From Kribbella antibiotica (GTDB lineage Bacteria > Actinomycetota > Actinomycetes > Propionibacteriales > Kribbellaceae), in assembly GCF_004349055.1 (NCBI RefSeq), contig NZ_SMKX01000068.1:1-40490 (forward strand): a DNA stretch of 40,490 nt. The letters are read 5' to 3'. The position numbers and the translations under genes were made by a program. The number at the start of each line of letters is the position of its first letter. Within the stretch, counting starts at the first letter, position 1. The notes beneath the pieces were generated by a model. It had not been told where the DNA came from, made no database searches, and saw nothing but the letters and a program-made list of their open reading frames with translations. Below are positions 16,276 through 24,510 of this stretch, piece after piece.

Positions 16276-17433
16276 TCAGCGCAAGGAACGGAAGGTGGTC
16301 CGGACTTCGTCAACGAAGAGTGCCGGTTGTTCCAGGGCCGCGAAGTGCCCGCCCACCTCAAGCTCGTTGAAGTGGACGACGTTGCTGTAGCGGCGTTCCA
16401 CCCAGCGCTGGGACTTCCGGACGTGCTCCTCCGGGAACATGCTGAATCCGGTAGGCAGTGTGATCGGTGCGGCGGCATTCGGCGCGGAGGGCCGTGCCGA
16501 CCGTGCCATTTCCCAGTAGGTCCGCGCAGAGGATGTCCCGGTGTTGGGAAGCCAATAGAGCATGATGTCGTCGAGCAGTTCGTCCAGGGTGAAAGATGCT
16601 TCCGCGTCCCCCGGCGTGCCGCAGGTGTCCTGGAACATCGCGTAGATCCAGGCAGCCAGGCCGATGGGGGACTCCGCGAGGGAGTAGCCAATGGTCTGAG
16701 GGCGGGTTGCCTGCTCCTTGGCGTAGCCCGAGAGGTTCTCCCAGAAGTAGGCGGCGCTGTCGAGCATTGCCTGCTCGTGCTCGGTGGCGTCCCGGATCTC
16801 GTCGGGCGTTGGCGGGAACATGGCGAAGTTGAGGTGCAGCCCGACGCATCCGTCGGGGGCCTTGCGGCCGATCTCGTCGGTGACCGCGCATCCGAGGTCG
16901 CCGCCCTGGGCGCCCCATCGCCGGTAGCCGAGCCGGTCCATCAGCGTGATCCAGGCATCGGCGACCCGGGGGAATCCCCAGCCGGGTTCCGTCGGCCGGT
17001 CGGAGAACCCGAATCCCGGCAGCGACGGCACCACGAGATGGAAGGCGTCCCGCGGGTCACCGCCGTGGGACGCGGGATCGGTCAGTGGGCCGATGACCTT
17101 GTGGAAATCGAGGACGGAGCTGGGCCATCCGTGGGTCATGACCAGCGGGAGGGCGTCCGGCTCAGGCGAGCGCACATGGAGGAAGTGAATGCCCAGACCA
17201 TCGATGATGGTGCGTGACTGGCCGAAGCAGTTGAGGGTCTTCTCGCACCGCCGCCAGTCGTAGGTGTTGAGCCAGTAGTCGTGCAGCGCGCGGAGCTTCG
17301 CCAGCTGGGGTCCCTGACTGGTGTCCAGAACGGTCTCTGGATCGGGCCACCGGGTGCGGGAGAGCCGCTCACGCAGGTCGGTCAGCTGTTCCTCCGGCAC
17401 GGACAGGGTGAAGGGTTCGATGAGTTCGGACAT
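16276..17433 (-). CDS. Epoxide hydrolase (microsomal EH type, EHN + alpha/beta hydrolase)
   Basis: The product is 385 residues. An N-terminal EHN domain (FTLSVPEEQLTDLRERLSRT) leads into the hydrolase fold with oxyanion motif HGWPSS, nucleophile Asp in GAQGGDLG, and the terminal catalytic His in GGHFAALEQP. It opens epoxides to diols through a covalent ester intermediate. Start ATG 17433 follows AAGGAG at 8 bases. It is the first gene of the operon EH-PPOX-cupin, immediately downstream of a PadR-type regulator on the same strand. Confidence 0.93.
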   Translation of the reverse strand: MSELIEPFTLSVPEEQLTDLRERLSRTRWPDPETVLDTSQGPQLAKLRALHDYWLNTYDWRRCEKTLNCFGQSRTIIDGLGIHFLHVRSPEPDALPLVMTHGWPSSVLDFHKVIGPLTDPASHGGDPRDAFHLVVPSLPGFGFSDRPTEPGWGFPRVADAWITLMDRLGYRRWGAQGGDLGCAVTDEIGRKAPDGCVGLHLNFAMFPPTPDEIRDATEHEQAMLDSAAYFWENLSGYAKEQATRPQTIGYSLAESPIGLAAWIYAMFQDTCGTPGDAEASFTLDELLDDIMLYWLPNTGTSSARTYWEMARSARPSAPNAAAPITLPTGFSMFPEEHVRKSQRWVERRYSNVVHFNELEVGGHFAALEQPALFVDEVRTTFRSLR

Positions 17434-17507
17434 GGGGCGTGCTCCTTACCGGGCGATACCGCGCCGACTGCGACGCGGGCGGATTCAAGGGGGCGGAATC
17501 CGGTGAT

Positions 17508-18083
17508 TCAGAGGGTGTCGGGCAGACGGGTCCGTTCATCGGTGACAATCTCGGGCACCGCGTCCAGCACCTCCTGGAGCCAGGCGATCTCGGCGCGCAG
17601 CCTGTGCGCACTGTGACTGACCGCTAGTGCCTCGCTCACCGTCAGGTAGCCGCCGTCGATGGCGTTGGCGTTCAGCGCCTCGGTGTCCGAGAGCATGGAG
17701 GCGAGTTCATCCAGCCGGGATGCGATCACCGTGTCGAGCTCGTCCAGCTTTTCCGGGTCCAGGCGGGTGAGGGCCAGGTCGAACGGGTCCGGCTTCATCC
17801 AGATGTGGCGCAGACTCTCGGATTGGAGTTCCTTGAGACGCAGCCGCCCTTCACCGGTGATGCCGTACACCTGACGCTCGGGCAGATTGCCCTCCTTCTC
17901 GGTCCTGACCTCTTCGAGCAAGCCCTCAGCCAGCAGGCGCTTGATCGCCTGGTACAGGCTGCCCACGGACACGTCCGTCCACAGGTGCAGATGTTCCCGC
18001 TCGGCCTGGAGGCGCACCCTATGCCCGTGCATCTCGCCGTTCCTCGCGAACGTGTCGAGGATGAACAACCTGATCGATGACAT
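17508..18083 (-). CDS. PadR family transcriptional regulator
   Basis: The product is 191 residues. The winged helix is at the N-terminus: FILDTFARNGEMHGHRV, then DVSVGSLYQAIKRLLAEGLL and RQVYGITGEGRLRLKEL, the PadR signature. A helical C-terminal dimerisation domain of about 100 residues follows. The start is the ATG at 18083; a longer in-frame reading to 18689 crosses the ridA region and is discarded. A 12-bp palindrome lies 15 bases upstream, so autorepression is likely. The EH-PPOX-cupin operon starts 74 bp after its stop and probably belongs to the same regulon. Confidence 0.9.
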   Translation of the reverse strand: MSSIRLFILDTFARNGEMHGHRVRLQAEREHLHLWTDVSVGSLYQAIKRLLAEGLLEEVRTEKEGNLPERQVYGITGEGRLRLKELQSESLRHIWMKPDPFDLALTRLDPEKLDELDTVIASRLDELASMLSDTEALNANAIDGGYLTVSEALAVSHSAHRLRAEIAWLQEVLDAVPEIVTDERTRLPDTL

Positions 18084-18097
18084 ACGACTACTATTGC

Positions 18098-18109
18098 ATG
18101 AGTACTCAT
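18098..18109. promoter_or_regulatory. Candidate PadR operator
   Basis: ATGAGTACTCAT is a perfect 12-bp palindrome just upstream of the PadR start, in a local AT-rich stretch. A second inverted repeat at 18123-18143 (GCCGATGT, 5 bases, ACATCGGC) contains the ATGT/ACAT halves often bound by PadR proteins, although with a 5-base instead of the usual 8-base gap. Confidence 0.55.
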
Positions 18110-18361
18110 TCATAGGCAACCGGCCGATGTGCTGAACATCGGCTCCGGGAGCGACCGCGTAGAGGTCACGAACGGGATTCATCGCCGAGCTCACCGCCGC
18201 GACTGAACAGTGAGCGATTTCCAGCATCCCGATGCTGACCACAAGTTGGACGCCCTGCGCAACGACAAAACTCCCGCCAGAGGTCAGCAGGCAGGCCAGG
18301 ACGGGAGCGGCCGGGACCGCCGCATAGTGGTTGCGAAACGGTTGATCCCAGCCGTCACAGG

Positions 18362-18451
18362 TGACACGTGGTCGCTCAGCACGCCGACGGCTGGACGACA
18401 TTCCCAGGCACCGCGCCGGAAGACGAATTCCGGGCGGCAACCGTCCCGGGA
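18362..18451 (+). pseudogene. Possible C-terminal scrap of an LLM-class oxidoreductase
   Basis: The frame reads VVAQHADGWTTFPGTAPEDE then FRAATV, which resembles the segment near the C-terminus of LLM-class F420-dependent oxidoreductases (AxHADxWNxFxTPEEF). No other part of the gene is found. It lies directly before the ridA-like gene. Confidence 0.3.
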
Positions 18452-18463
18452 CGAGGATCCACG

Positions 18464-18864
18464 ATGGACCGCGAACACCCTTGGAACCCGGCGAGCATCG
18501 CGCCGCCGATCGGCAAGTACAGCCATCTCCGACCGGGCAGCTCGTCTTCATCTCCGGGCAGGTCGGGAATCTCCCCACCGGGGAGATCTTCGATGATCCG
18601 TACTTGCAGGCTGAGCAGATCTTCGCCAACTTCACCGCGCTGTCGTCAGAGCTCGCCGCCGGAGCCGACCGGATCGTGCGGCCGCTCACCTTCGTGGCCG
18701 GTTCCGAGAACCTTCCTGCCTTCTACCAGGCACGAGACGCCACCTATGCGCGATGGTTCCCTGACGGTGTCTACCCCGGGCACTCGCTCGCGGTCGTATC
18801 AGCGCCGGCCGATCCTCGCCTTCGCTTCGAGATCGAGGGCTACGTTCGCCTCACCACAGGCTGA
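18464..18864 (+). pseudogene. RidA/YjgF-type gene with a frameshift
   Basis: ATG 18464 (GAGG upstream) opens MDREHPWNPASIAPPIGKYS, the typical actinobacterial RidA N-terminus. After SHL the family sequence continues in another frame: PTGQLVFISGQVGNLPTGEI, ELAAGADRIVRPLTFVAGSE and so on to a TGA at 18864. A single missing base near 18526-18534 explains the switch. RidA proteins deaminate reactive enamine/imine intermediates. As read, the gene cannot give the full protein; a sequencing error is possible. Confidence 0.75.
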
Positions 18865-18918
18865 CTCCCCGGCTCCTGGGTCCTCACGGGCCGGGAAGCG
18901 CCCAGAACAGCTGAGTCG

Positions 18919-19524
18919 TCAGCCCCCGTCTTGAGCTGTCCGAACGGGGAGCAGGGCGACCAGGGCCTCATCGATCATCTTGTTCAACTCCGCTCCGCTC
19001 ACGATCTTGTCGGGTTCGCTTCGCGCAAGCTGGAGCAAGCCGAGGTAGGCCGCGTAGGCGAGTTGCGCCCGCCGGCGAGCCTGCGCTCTGGGCATTCCCA
19101 GCTCCCGATAGGCGTCAGCGATCAGTTGGACGCGTGACTCGTTCACGCGGTGCACGGCAGCGCGAACCGTCTCGTCATCCATCTCGGCGAGCAGGGAAAG
19201 GTGGGGTGAGGGACGGGCACTCTGACTGAAGGCGATGGCGCCGACGAGGACTTGGCGCAGCCTCTCCTTGGGGTCCGAGATCGCGGCGAACTCGGCCAGT
19301 CCTTCTGCCCCGTGCGATCTCTCCCAGTTGCGCAGCGCCGCATCCACGAGCTCGCGGCGGTTGCGGAAGTGTGCGTAGAAACTGCCCTTGGTGACCCCTA
19401 GGACCCTTGCTAGGGGCTCAACAGCAACGGCTCTGAGTCCTCCTGTCGCGATCGCCTCGAGCGCCGCGGCCTCCCAGTCCTGTACCGAGAGACGCGGAGA
19501 TCGCGGCTGTTCCACCTCTGCCAT
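18919..19524 (-). CDS. TetR family transcriptional repressor
   Basis: The product is about 201 residues. The helix-turn-helix region reads AALEAIATGGLRAVAVEPLA followed by RVLGVTKGSFYAHFRNRREL, the TetR signature. The rest is an all-helical ligand domain. The start is the ATG at 19524. It is divergent from the metallo-hydrolase/lipase operon, and the 94-bp gap holds three similar boxes, so it very probably represses that operon and itself. Confidence 0.92.
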   Translation of the reverse strand: MAEVEQPRSPRLSVQDWEAAALEAIATGGLRAVAVEPLARVLGVTKGSFYAHFRNRRELVDAALRNWERSHGAEGLAEFAAISDPKERLRQVLVGAIAFSQSARPSPHLSLLAEMDDETVRAAVHRVNESRVQLIADAYRELGMPRAQARRRAQLAYAAYLGLLQLARSEPDKIVSGAELNKMIDEALVALLPVRTAQDGG

Positions 19525-19534
19525 GTTCGTGAGG

Positions 19535-19606
19535 ATACTGCACCGTATTGACAGGAATCGGCGCCACCGGATAAACATACGGCACAGTATCCATACGCCA
19601 CCGTAC
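19535..19606. promoter_or_regulatory. Three TetR operator-like boxes over a sigma70-like promoter
   Basis: Three related sites lie between the divergent genes: ATACTGCACCGTAT (19535-19548), ATACGGCACAGTAT (19577-19590) and ATACGCCACCGTAC (19593-19606), with shared form ATAC-n6-GTA. A plus-strand promoter is visible: -35 TTGACA (19548-19553), 16 bases, -10 GATAAA (19570-19575). The first box touches the -35, and the second starts just after the -10. A repressor bound here should block RNA polymerase. Confidence 0.8.
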
Positions 19607-19618
19607 TCATGAGGGGCC

Positions 19619-20302
19619 ATGAAGAAGCTTGCCGACGATCTGTACCTGCTTCGCGGCTTCCCGCCGCACGCCATCAACGTGTTCCTGATGGGCGACGTGG
19701 TCGTCGACTCGGGCACCCGGCACGCAGCGGGGCGCATCCTGCGCCAGCTGAAGGGGCGACCGGTCACCGCCCATGCCATCACTCACGCCCATGCCGACCA
19801 CCAGGGCTCTAGTCACGTCATCTGCGAGGAGCTCGGGCTTCCGCTGTTGTGTGGGGCCGGGGACGCCGACGCGATGGAGGAGGGGAGCATTGCCGATCTT
19901 GCCCCGGTCAATGTGGTGACGCGATGGCAGACGCGGCACTGGGCCGGACCGGCGCACCTGGTCACGACGCGACTTCGCGAAGGCGACATGGTGGGTGGCT
20001 TCACCGTCCTCGAGACACCAGGCCACACCCCCGGACACGTCGTGTTCTGGCGGGAGGCCGACCGGGTTGCGCTCGTGGGTGACGTCCTCAACCGGCGCCC
20101 CTCGCTGGCCGGATCCGGACTTCAGGAACCCCCAGCGGGGTTCACGATCGACCGTGCCCGCAATCGGGAAGCGATCAGAAGGCTCGCCGACCTGTCACCG
20201 AGTCTCCTGTGTTTCGCGCACGGCAAGCCACTGCGCAACACCTACCAGCTCGACACTCTGGTCAAGCGCCTGGACCGCAAGGCCGCGGGCAAGATCCGAT
20301 GA
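19619..20302 (+). CDS. Metallo-beta-lactamase fold hydrolase
   Basis: The product is 227 residues. Zinc-site motifs: ITHAHADHQG (HxHxDH), PGHTPGHVVF and LVGDVLN, with a late His in FAHGKPL. Length and loop pattern fit small MBL-fold hydrolases of the glyoxalase II/lactonase/quenching type; the substrate is unknown. Start ATG 19619 follows GAGGGG. Its stop overlaps the next gene's ATG by 4 bp. Expression is probably controlled by the divergent TetR through the boxes at 19535-19606. Confidence 0.92.
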   Translation: MKKLADDLYLLRGFPPHAINVFLMGDVVVDSGTRHAAGRILRQLKGRPVTAHAITHAHADHQGSSHVICEELGLPLLCGAGDADAMEEGSIADLAPVNVVTRWQTRHWAGPAHLVTTRLREGDMVGGFTVLETPGHTPGHVVFWREADRVALVGDVLNRRPSLAGSGLQEPPAGFTIDRARNREAIRRLADLSPSLLCFAHGKPLRNTYQLDTLVKRLDRKAAGKIR

Positions 20303-21123
20303 GGACCGTCCACCAGTGGCGCAGCCATGACGGGCTGCTGCTCCAGCAGCACACCTGGCCTGCCGATGGCCACACAAAGGCAACGGTGATGATCATCCAC
20401 GGGCTGGGGGACCACGGTGGCCGCTACCACCGCGTGGCCGAGCAGCTCGCCTCGCAGGGCTGGGCAGTCACCGCTCTCGACCAACGCGGCCACGGCGCAT
20501 CCCACGGACCGCGGGCGAACGCGCACGTCAGGGACCATCTCAAGGACACCGGCGCGGCGGTCACAGCGCTGCGTCGTACCCAGCCCGGGCACCCGCTCTT
20601 CCTCCTGGGCCACAGCTGGGGCGGGATGCTGGCCCTCGCCTACGCGCTCCAGAACCAGGCCAGTCTCGACGGGCTCGTCCTGTGCAGCACCGCAGCACGG
20701 CCGACGCCGACCTCCGCTACGACAATGGCACTGGGCCGGCTCCTGGCCAAGACAGCACCTGGGACGGGAACCCGCCGGTTACCGCTGCACCAGACGACGC
20801 GGGACCCGCAGGCACTGGCCGACTTCTACGCCGACCCACTGGTGTTTCGGCACCGAGTCCGCGCCCGGATGGGCTTCGAGTCCCTGGTCACCATGAATGA
20901 GACCAGACAGAAGCTCTCGGCACTGCTGACGCCGACGCTGCTTCTCCATGGCACCGCCGACCGGATTGCACCGGTGGAGTACAGCAAGCACTTGTACAAC
21001 GCGCTGACCTCCACCGACCGCACGCTCAAGCTGTACGACGGTCTGCATCATCAACTGTTCAACGAACCCGAACGTGAGACCGTCCTCGACGACCTCACGA
21101 CCTGGCTGAGCTCCCGCATCTGA
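20299..21123 (+). CDS. Alpha/beta hydrolase, monoacylglycerol lipase-like
   Basis: The product is 274 residues. It shows the Hydrolase_4 pattern: IIHGLGDHGGRYHRVAEQLA, DQRGHGASHGPRA, nucleophile elbow GHSWGG, acid in LLHGTADRIAP and the catalytic His in GLHHQLFNEPE. Start ATG 20299 overlaps the MBL stop (ATGA), so the two enzymes are co-translated. Together they suggest hydrolysis of an ester or lactone that may also be the TetR ligand (inference). Confidence 0.92.
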   Translation: MRTVHQWRSHDGLLLQQHTWPADGHTKATVMIIHGLGDHGGRYHRVAEQLASQGWAVTALDQRGHGASHGPRANAHVRDHLKDTGAAVTALRRTQPGHPLFLLGHSWGGMLALAYALQNQASLDGLVLCSTAARPTPTSATTMALGRLLAKTAPGTGTRRLPLHQTTRDPQALADFYADPLVFRHRVRARMGFESLVTMNETRQKLSALLTPTLLLHGTADRIAPVEYSKHLYNALTSTDRTLKLYDGLHHQLFNEPERETVLDDLTTWLSSRI

Positions 21124-21158
21124 CACAAGCCGCCGGGGACCGGTGGTGTCCGTTCTCA

Positions 21159-21179
21159 TCCGATCTGACGCAGATCGGA
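21159..21179. terminator. Hairpin between convergent genes
   Basis: TCCGATCTG and CAGATCGGA form a perfect 9-bp stem with a 3-base loop, 35 bp after the lipase stop. It could end transcription from both sides. Confidence 0.6.
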
Positions 21180-21534
21180 GGGGCCGCACGGCACCGTCTT
21201 GAGGTCGGTCAGCACAATGGCGAGCGTGTCCGGGGTAGCGGCACGATCAACAGCGCTCGCGAAGGCCTGGATCTTGAGTTCCACGGTCGTAGAGAGGTCC
21301 TTGCGTACCTCATGGCGATCACCGTACTGGGTGTCGCCTGCCGAAACAGAGTGACCGGCTACTTGTTCCCGTCGGTCCGCACGCTGCGCCGTGGCGAACC
21401 ATCTCGCCGCGACGAACCATCCTGGTGATCGTGCGCACCGTGACGGCCTGGAACAGGAGCGGAGTCGCGGCAAGCATCGGATCATCCTTCAGCACGCGAT
21501 TGGTAGCGTTGCGTCATCAACACCAGACACCGGC
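21180..21534. other. Gap of about 350 bp with a doubtful minus-strand reading
   Basis: The minus strand has a 109-residue open frame (21156-21485) whose second half is protein-like (RKDLSTTVELKIQAFASAVD, TPDTLAIVLTDLKTV), but whose first half is not. In another frame the start region reads MLAATPLLFQAVTVRTITRM, so a frameshifted small gene downstream of the DUF3800 gene is possible. The family is unknown. Confidence 0.3.
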
Positions 21535-22374
21535 TCAGCCGAGGCCGGAGGCTTGCTGGAAGGGCCTTCCTGGGGCCAGGAACGGAGAATCGGTCGGCCC
21601 GAGAGGTTCGTCGACGCCTCCGCTCGTGTACATGTCCTCGTCGAAGATCCAGTAGAGCAGGTCTCGCAGGTCCGGCGGCCAGAGAGTGATTCCTGCGCCG
21701 CCGACGTACTCGCGGTAGTTCTTGCGGGCAATCTGCAGCAGGAGCGGTACGAGATCCATTCCGCTCGGGCGACCGGCCACCGCCGCGGTCGTAGCAGCAG
21801 TAATGAGGTCCGCGAGTTGGAGATGCGGTACGTGATGAGAAGCGGCGGTCAGCACCGGAAGGATGACCTTGCCGGGTGCCGTGTAGGCGGTGCCGTCGTT
21901 CGTGACCGCGAGGGTGTTCGCGAGCCATCGTGATTCCTCGGCCGACCCGCCGCCGGGCTTGTCCGCGATCATGACTGCGCCGTCCGCGTCCAGATCCCAG
22001 GCGACCTTGTCATAGGTCCACTTGAGCAATTCCTGACCAACGTCGACGACGGCCCGTTCCTTGTAGACACGGCCGTGGTCGAGCACATGAACCACCGAGG
22101 TGATCTGGCGGGCAATTGCGGCCTCGAGAACGCTGCGGCGAAGCTCGGTGACAAGCAAGCCTCCGGCTCCCGCGAGGAACGACCCTTTGGGCGGTTTCCA
22201 CTTGAGCTCTTCCTCTGCAGGCACCCCTAGTCGATCCTTGATCGCCGAAAGGTCAGCGGCGAACCCTGCGACCTGCGCACTCGGAACAATCACCGCGCCC
22301 AGCGCCACCAACTCCCCCAGGTGGCACCGGGCCGGGTCGCGCTGCATGCTGTCGTCGAGGAAGATCAACTTCAT
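21535..22374 (-). CDS. DUF3800 domain protein
   Basis: The product is 279 residues. The opening MKLIFLDDSMQ, then LVALGAVIVP and the acidic-lysine segment EEELKWKPPKG, match DUF3800, a putative RNase H-like/nuclease-fold family. Later conserved pieces include VMIADKPGG and HHVPHLQLADLITAATTAAV. DUF3800 genes are often found in mobile and defence regions; the activity is not established. Start ATG 22374. It is separate from the polyprenyl synthase upstream by about 70 bp on the same strand. Confidence 0.82.
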   Translation of the reverse strand: MKLIFLDDSMQRDPARCHLGELVALGAVIVPSAQVAGFAADLSAIKDRLGVPAEEELKWKPPKGSFLAGAGGLLVTELRRSVLEAAIARQITSVVHVLDHGRVYKERAVVDVGQELLKWTYDKVAWDLDADGAVMIADKPGGGSAEESRWLANTLAVTNDGTAYTAPGKVILPVLTAASHHVPHLQLADLITAATTAAVAGRPSGMDLVPLLLQIARKNYREYVGGAGITLWPPDLRDLLYWIFDEDMYTSGGVDEPLGPTDSPFLAPGRPFQQASGLG

Positions 22375-22445
22375 GGCTGTCCCCCTACCAGGTGGTGATG
22401 GCTTTGATCAGGCGCGTACAGGTGGGCAGATCGGCCGGTCCTGTC

Positions 22446-23522
22446 TCACGAGTCGCGCTCGACAGCGGCTCGGGCAATCCTGATCAGGGTCGCGGTCGCG
22501 TCCGGCGGGAACGCCTCTGAGTCCAGGACGGCGAGCGCCTCGGCGTACCGGGCGGCGATCATCGACTCGACCTCGGCGTCCGCGCCCGTCGCACGAATAA
22601 CCTCGATGATCTCGGCGGCCCCGTCGTCGTCGAGCGCAGAGTCACCGAGCCTGCGCTCGAGAATGTCGCGTTGGCCGGGGTTGGCACGCCGGGCGGCGAG
22701 AGCCATCAGCACGGTGTGCTTCCCTTCCTGGAGGTCGCCCAGGACCGGCTTGCCGGTCAGCGCCGGGTCACCGAAGATGCCGAGCAGATCGTCGCGAAGC
22801 TGAAATGCGTCGCCCAACGGCAAGGCGAAGCGGCTGAGGCCGGCCAAGAGATCGGGCCCGGCACCTGTCAGCGCGGCTCCGATCTGCAACGGTCGCTCAA
22901 CGGTGTACTTCGCCGTCTTGTAGCGGATCACGGTCAGCGGCGTCCGCTCGTCCTCGAGTGGCTGGAGCACGCTCAGCAGGTCGAGGTACTGGCCATGATG
23001 CATCTCCTCGCGCATGGCGTCGACGATGGTTGCGACAATGGCGCGGCGATCAGCCGGGACATCGGCGGTCATGAAGAGTTCGTGCGACCACGTGAGCGCC
23101 ATGTCACCGATCAGGATGGCCGCGCTGACCCCCAGATGCCGCGGGTCGGGCGAGTTCGCAAACTGACGGGCCAACGCTTCGTGCACGGCCGGTTGCGAGC
23201 GCCGGATCGCACTGTTGTCGATCACATCGTCATGAATCAGAGCGAACGCCTGGTACATCTCCAACGCGGCTGCTGTTCGGATGACCGATTCCGGGATGCC
23301 ACGCCCGCCCGCTGCCTGCCAGCCGGCAACACACAGCAACGGCCGAAGCCGCTTGCCACCCGAGGCGATGAAGCCCTGCAGAACTGCCGGCATCTGAGGC
23401 GCAAGCCCGTCTGTACGGGCATCGGCGGTCTTGCGGGTCAGGAAGGTATTCAGGCAGGCCTCGACTCGCTCGCGCGTCGAGGCGAAGTTCTTCGACGGCG
23501 CCGCCGGAGTCAGCGTGGTCAT
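22446..23522 (-). CDS. Polyprenyl diphosphate synthase (GGPP type likely)
   Basis: The product is 358 residues. The first aspartate-rich motif is DDVID (residues 98-102), the second is DDLLGIFGD (244-252), and GGKRLRP (55-61) binds IPP. Residue -5 from the first motif is Phe93 and -4 is Ala94. In type I enzymes an aromatic at -5 with a small residue at -4 usually stops the chain at C20. It condenses IPP with allylic diphosphates in the cytoplasm. Only the class II cyclase in this window would use such a product, which suggests an unlinked functional pair about 8 kb apart. The ATG directly abuts the stop of a broken acyl-CoA dehydrogenase gene (TGAATG), so native expression is uncertain. Confidence 0.92.
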   Translation of the reverse strand: MTTLTPAAPSKNFASTRERVEACLNTFLTRKTADARTDGLAPQMPAVLQGFIASGGKRLRPLLCVAGWQAAGGRGIPESVIRTAAALEMYQAFALIHDDVIDNSAIRRSQPAVHEALARQFANSPDPRHLGVSAAILIGDMALTWSHELFMTADVPADRRAIVATIVDAMREEMHHGQYLDLLSVLQPLEDERTPLTVIRYKTAKYTVERPLQIGAALTGAGPDLLAGLSRFALPLGDAFQLRDDLLGIFGDPALTGKPVLGDLQEGKHTVLMALAARRANPGQRDILERRLGDSALDDDGAAEIIEVIRATGADAEVESMIAARYAEALAVLDSEAFPPDATATLIRIARAAVERDS

Positions 23523-24045
23523 TCACGATCCGTTCGTTCGAGGGAAGATCCGGGTATGCGCCGCGATCACGTCCGATCCATGATTGGCGTCAGTGATCGC
23601 GAAACAGCCCAGCCAGTCCGGGCGCTGACCACGGTAGAACGGCGCAGCCAGCTCTTCGATGAGCTCCGGGCTGCCGAGGTTGTAGGCGTACAGGAAGACC
23701 AGCGGCGTAATGAACAGGCGCGTCGCCAGTGCCGCATCTCCAGTGGCGAGCTCCTCCAGTACGACGTACTCCTCGATGCAGGTGAGTCCGAACCCTCCGA
23801 GGTCCTGAGGCGCGCTCAGATGCAAGAAGTCCTCGCGCGTCTTGGACATGAAGCCGAAGTACGGGGATCCCAGGACGATCACGTCCTTGGCTGGCATCAG
23901 GTCGAGCTGATGACCGATCGGCAGGGCGTACTCCCGCGCGAAGGTCCGCGCTCGCGACTGCCAGTGCCTGGCCAGTGGACAAGAGGGACGAATCGAGCTC
24001 GACGAACGGCTCACCCAAATCCATCGCGTCCGCCTCCCCTGCCAT
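23523..24045 (-). pseudogene. Broken acyl-CoA dehydrogenase gene (frameshifted, C-terminus lost)
   Basis: The N-terminus MAGEADAMDLGEPFVELDSS then LLSTGQALA is in one frame. The family sequence continues in another frame from about 23980: ARHWQSRARTFAREYALPIG, SAPQDLGGFGLTCIEEYVVL and GCFAITDANHGSD. The last is the AITEPxxGSD substrate/FAD loop. The protein ends 16 residues later, directly before the polyprenyl synthase ATG, so more than half of an acyl-CoA dehydrogenase (normally about 380 residues) is missing. Confidence 0.8.
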
Positions 24046-24144
24046 CCACGGAACTACTGAAAGTAGTCGGAACGCAACAGATCCGGAAGGTTCTTCTTGC
24101 CGATGACCCCCATCATCAGAATCAATACCTCGGCCCCTCGATGG

Positions 24145-24510
24145 TCACTTCACCGGAAGAACCCGCGCATAGACCGGCAGAGCCACCGCGGCGACCACGA
24201 GATGCATGAGCATCAGAGCAATCGCGCCGGAGACAGATATCTCGGGAATGAAGCTCGTTGCCATCAGCACCAGAACCGGGATCCTCGACAGGAGGAGCCC
24301 CGCCGGCACGAGGACCCGGAGGGTCGCGCCCGGGCGCGTGGCGCGCCTCACCGCTACCGACCATCCAGCGAATCCTGCGATGACACCGAGCGCGGTGAAC
24401 GCTGCGAACACCGGCAGCGTCAAGGGCCGGAAGCCCGCACTGGCACCGAAGGCAATCGCACCTTGGCCGACCACGAAGTTCACTCCGGTCGTCGCCAGAG
24501 CCGCGCCGGC
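24145..24510 (-). pseudogene. DUF6069-like membrane protein, N-terminus missing
   Basis: The minus strand reads VNFVVGQGAIAFGASAGFRP, LTLPVFAAFTALGVIAGFAG, LRVLVPAGLLLSRIPVLVLM and ALMLMHLVVAAVALPVYARV: four membrane helices with the order seen in DUF6069 proteins. Upstream of about 24510 the frame becomes antisense to another gene fragment, and the first helix with its start is absent. Function unknown. Confidence 0.6.

Noticed and set aside
22671..24209. 512-residue plus-strand open frame
   Set aside because: It is antisense to the polyprenyl synthase and dehydrogenase relic; its arginine-rich sequence has no protein motif.
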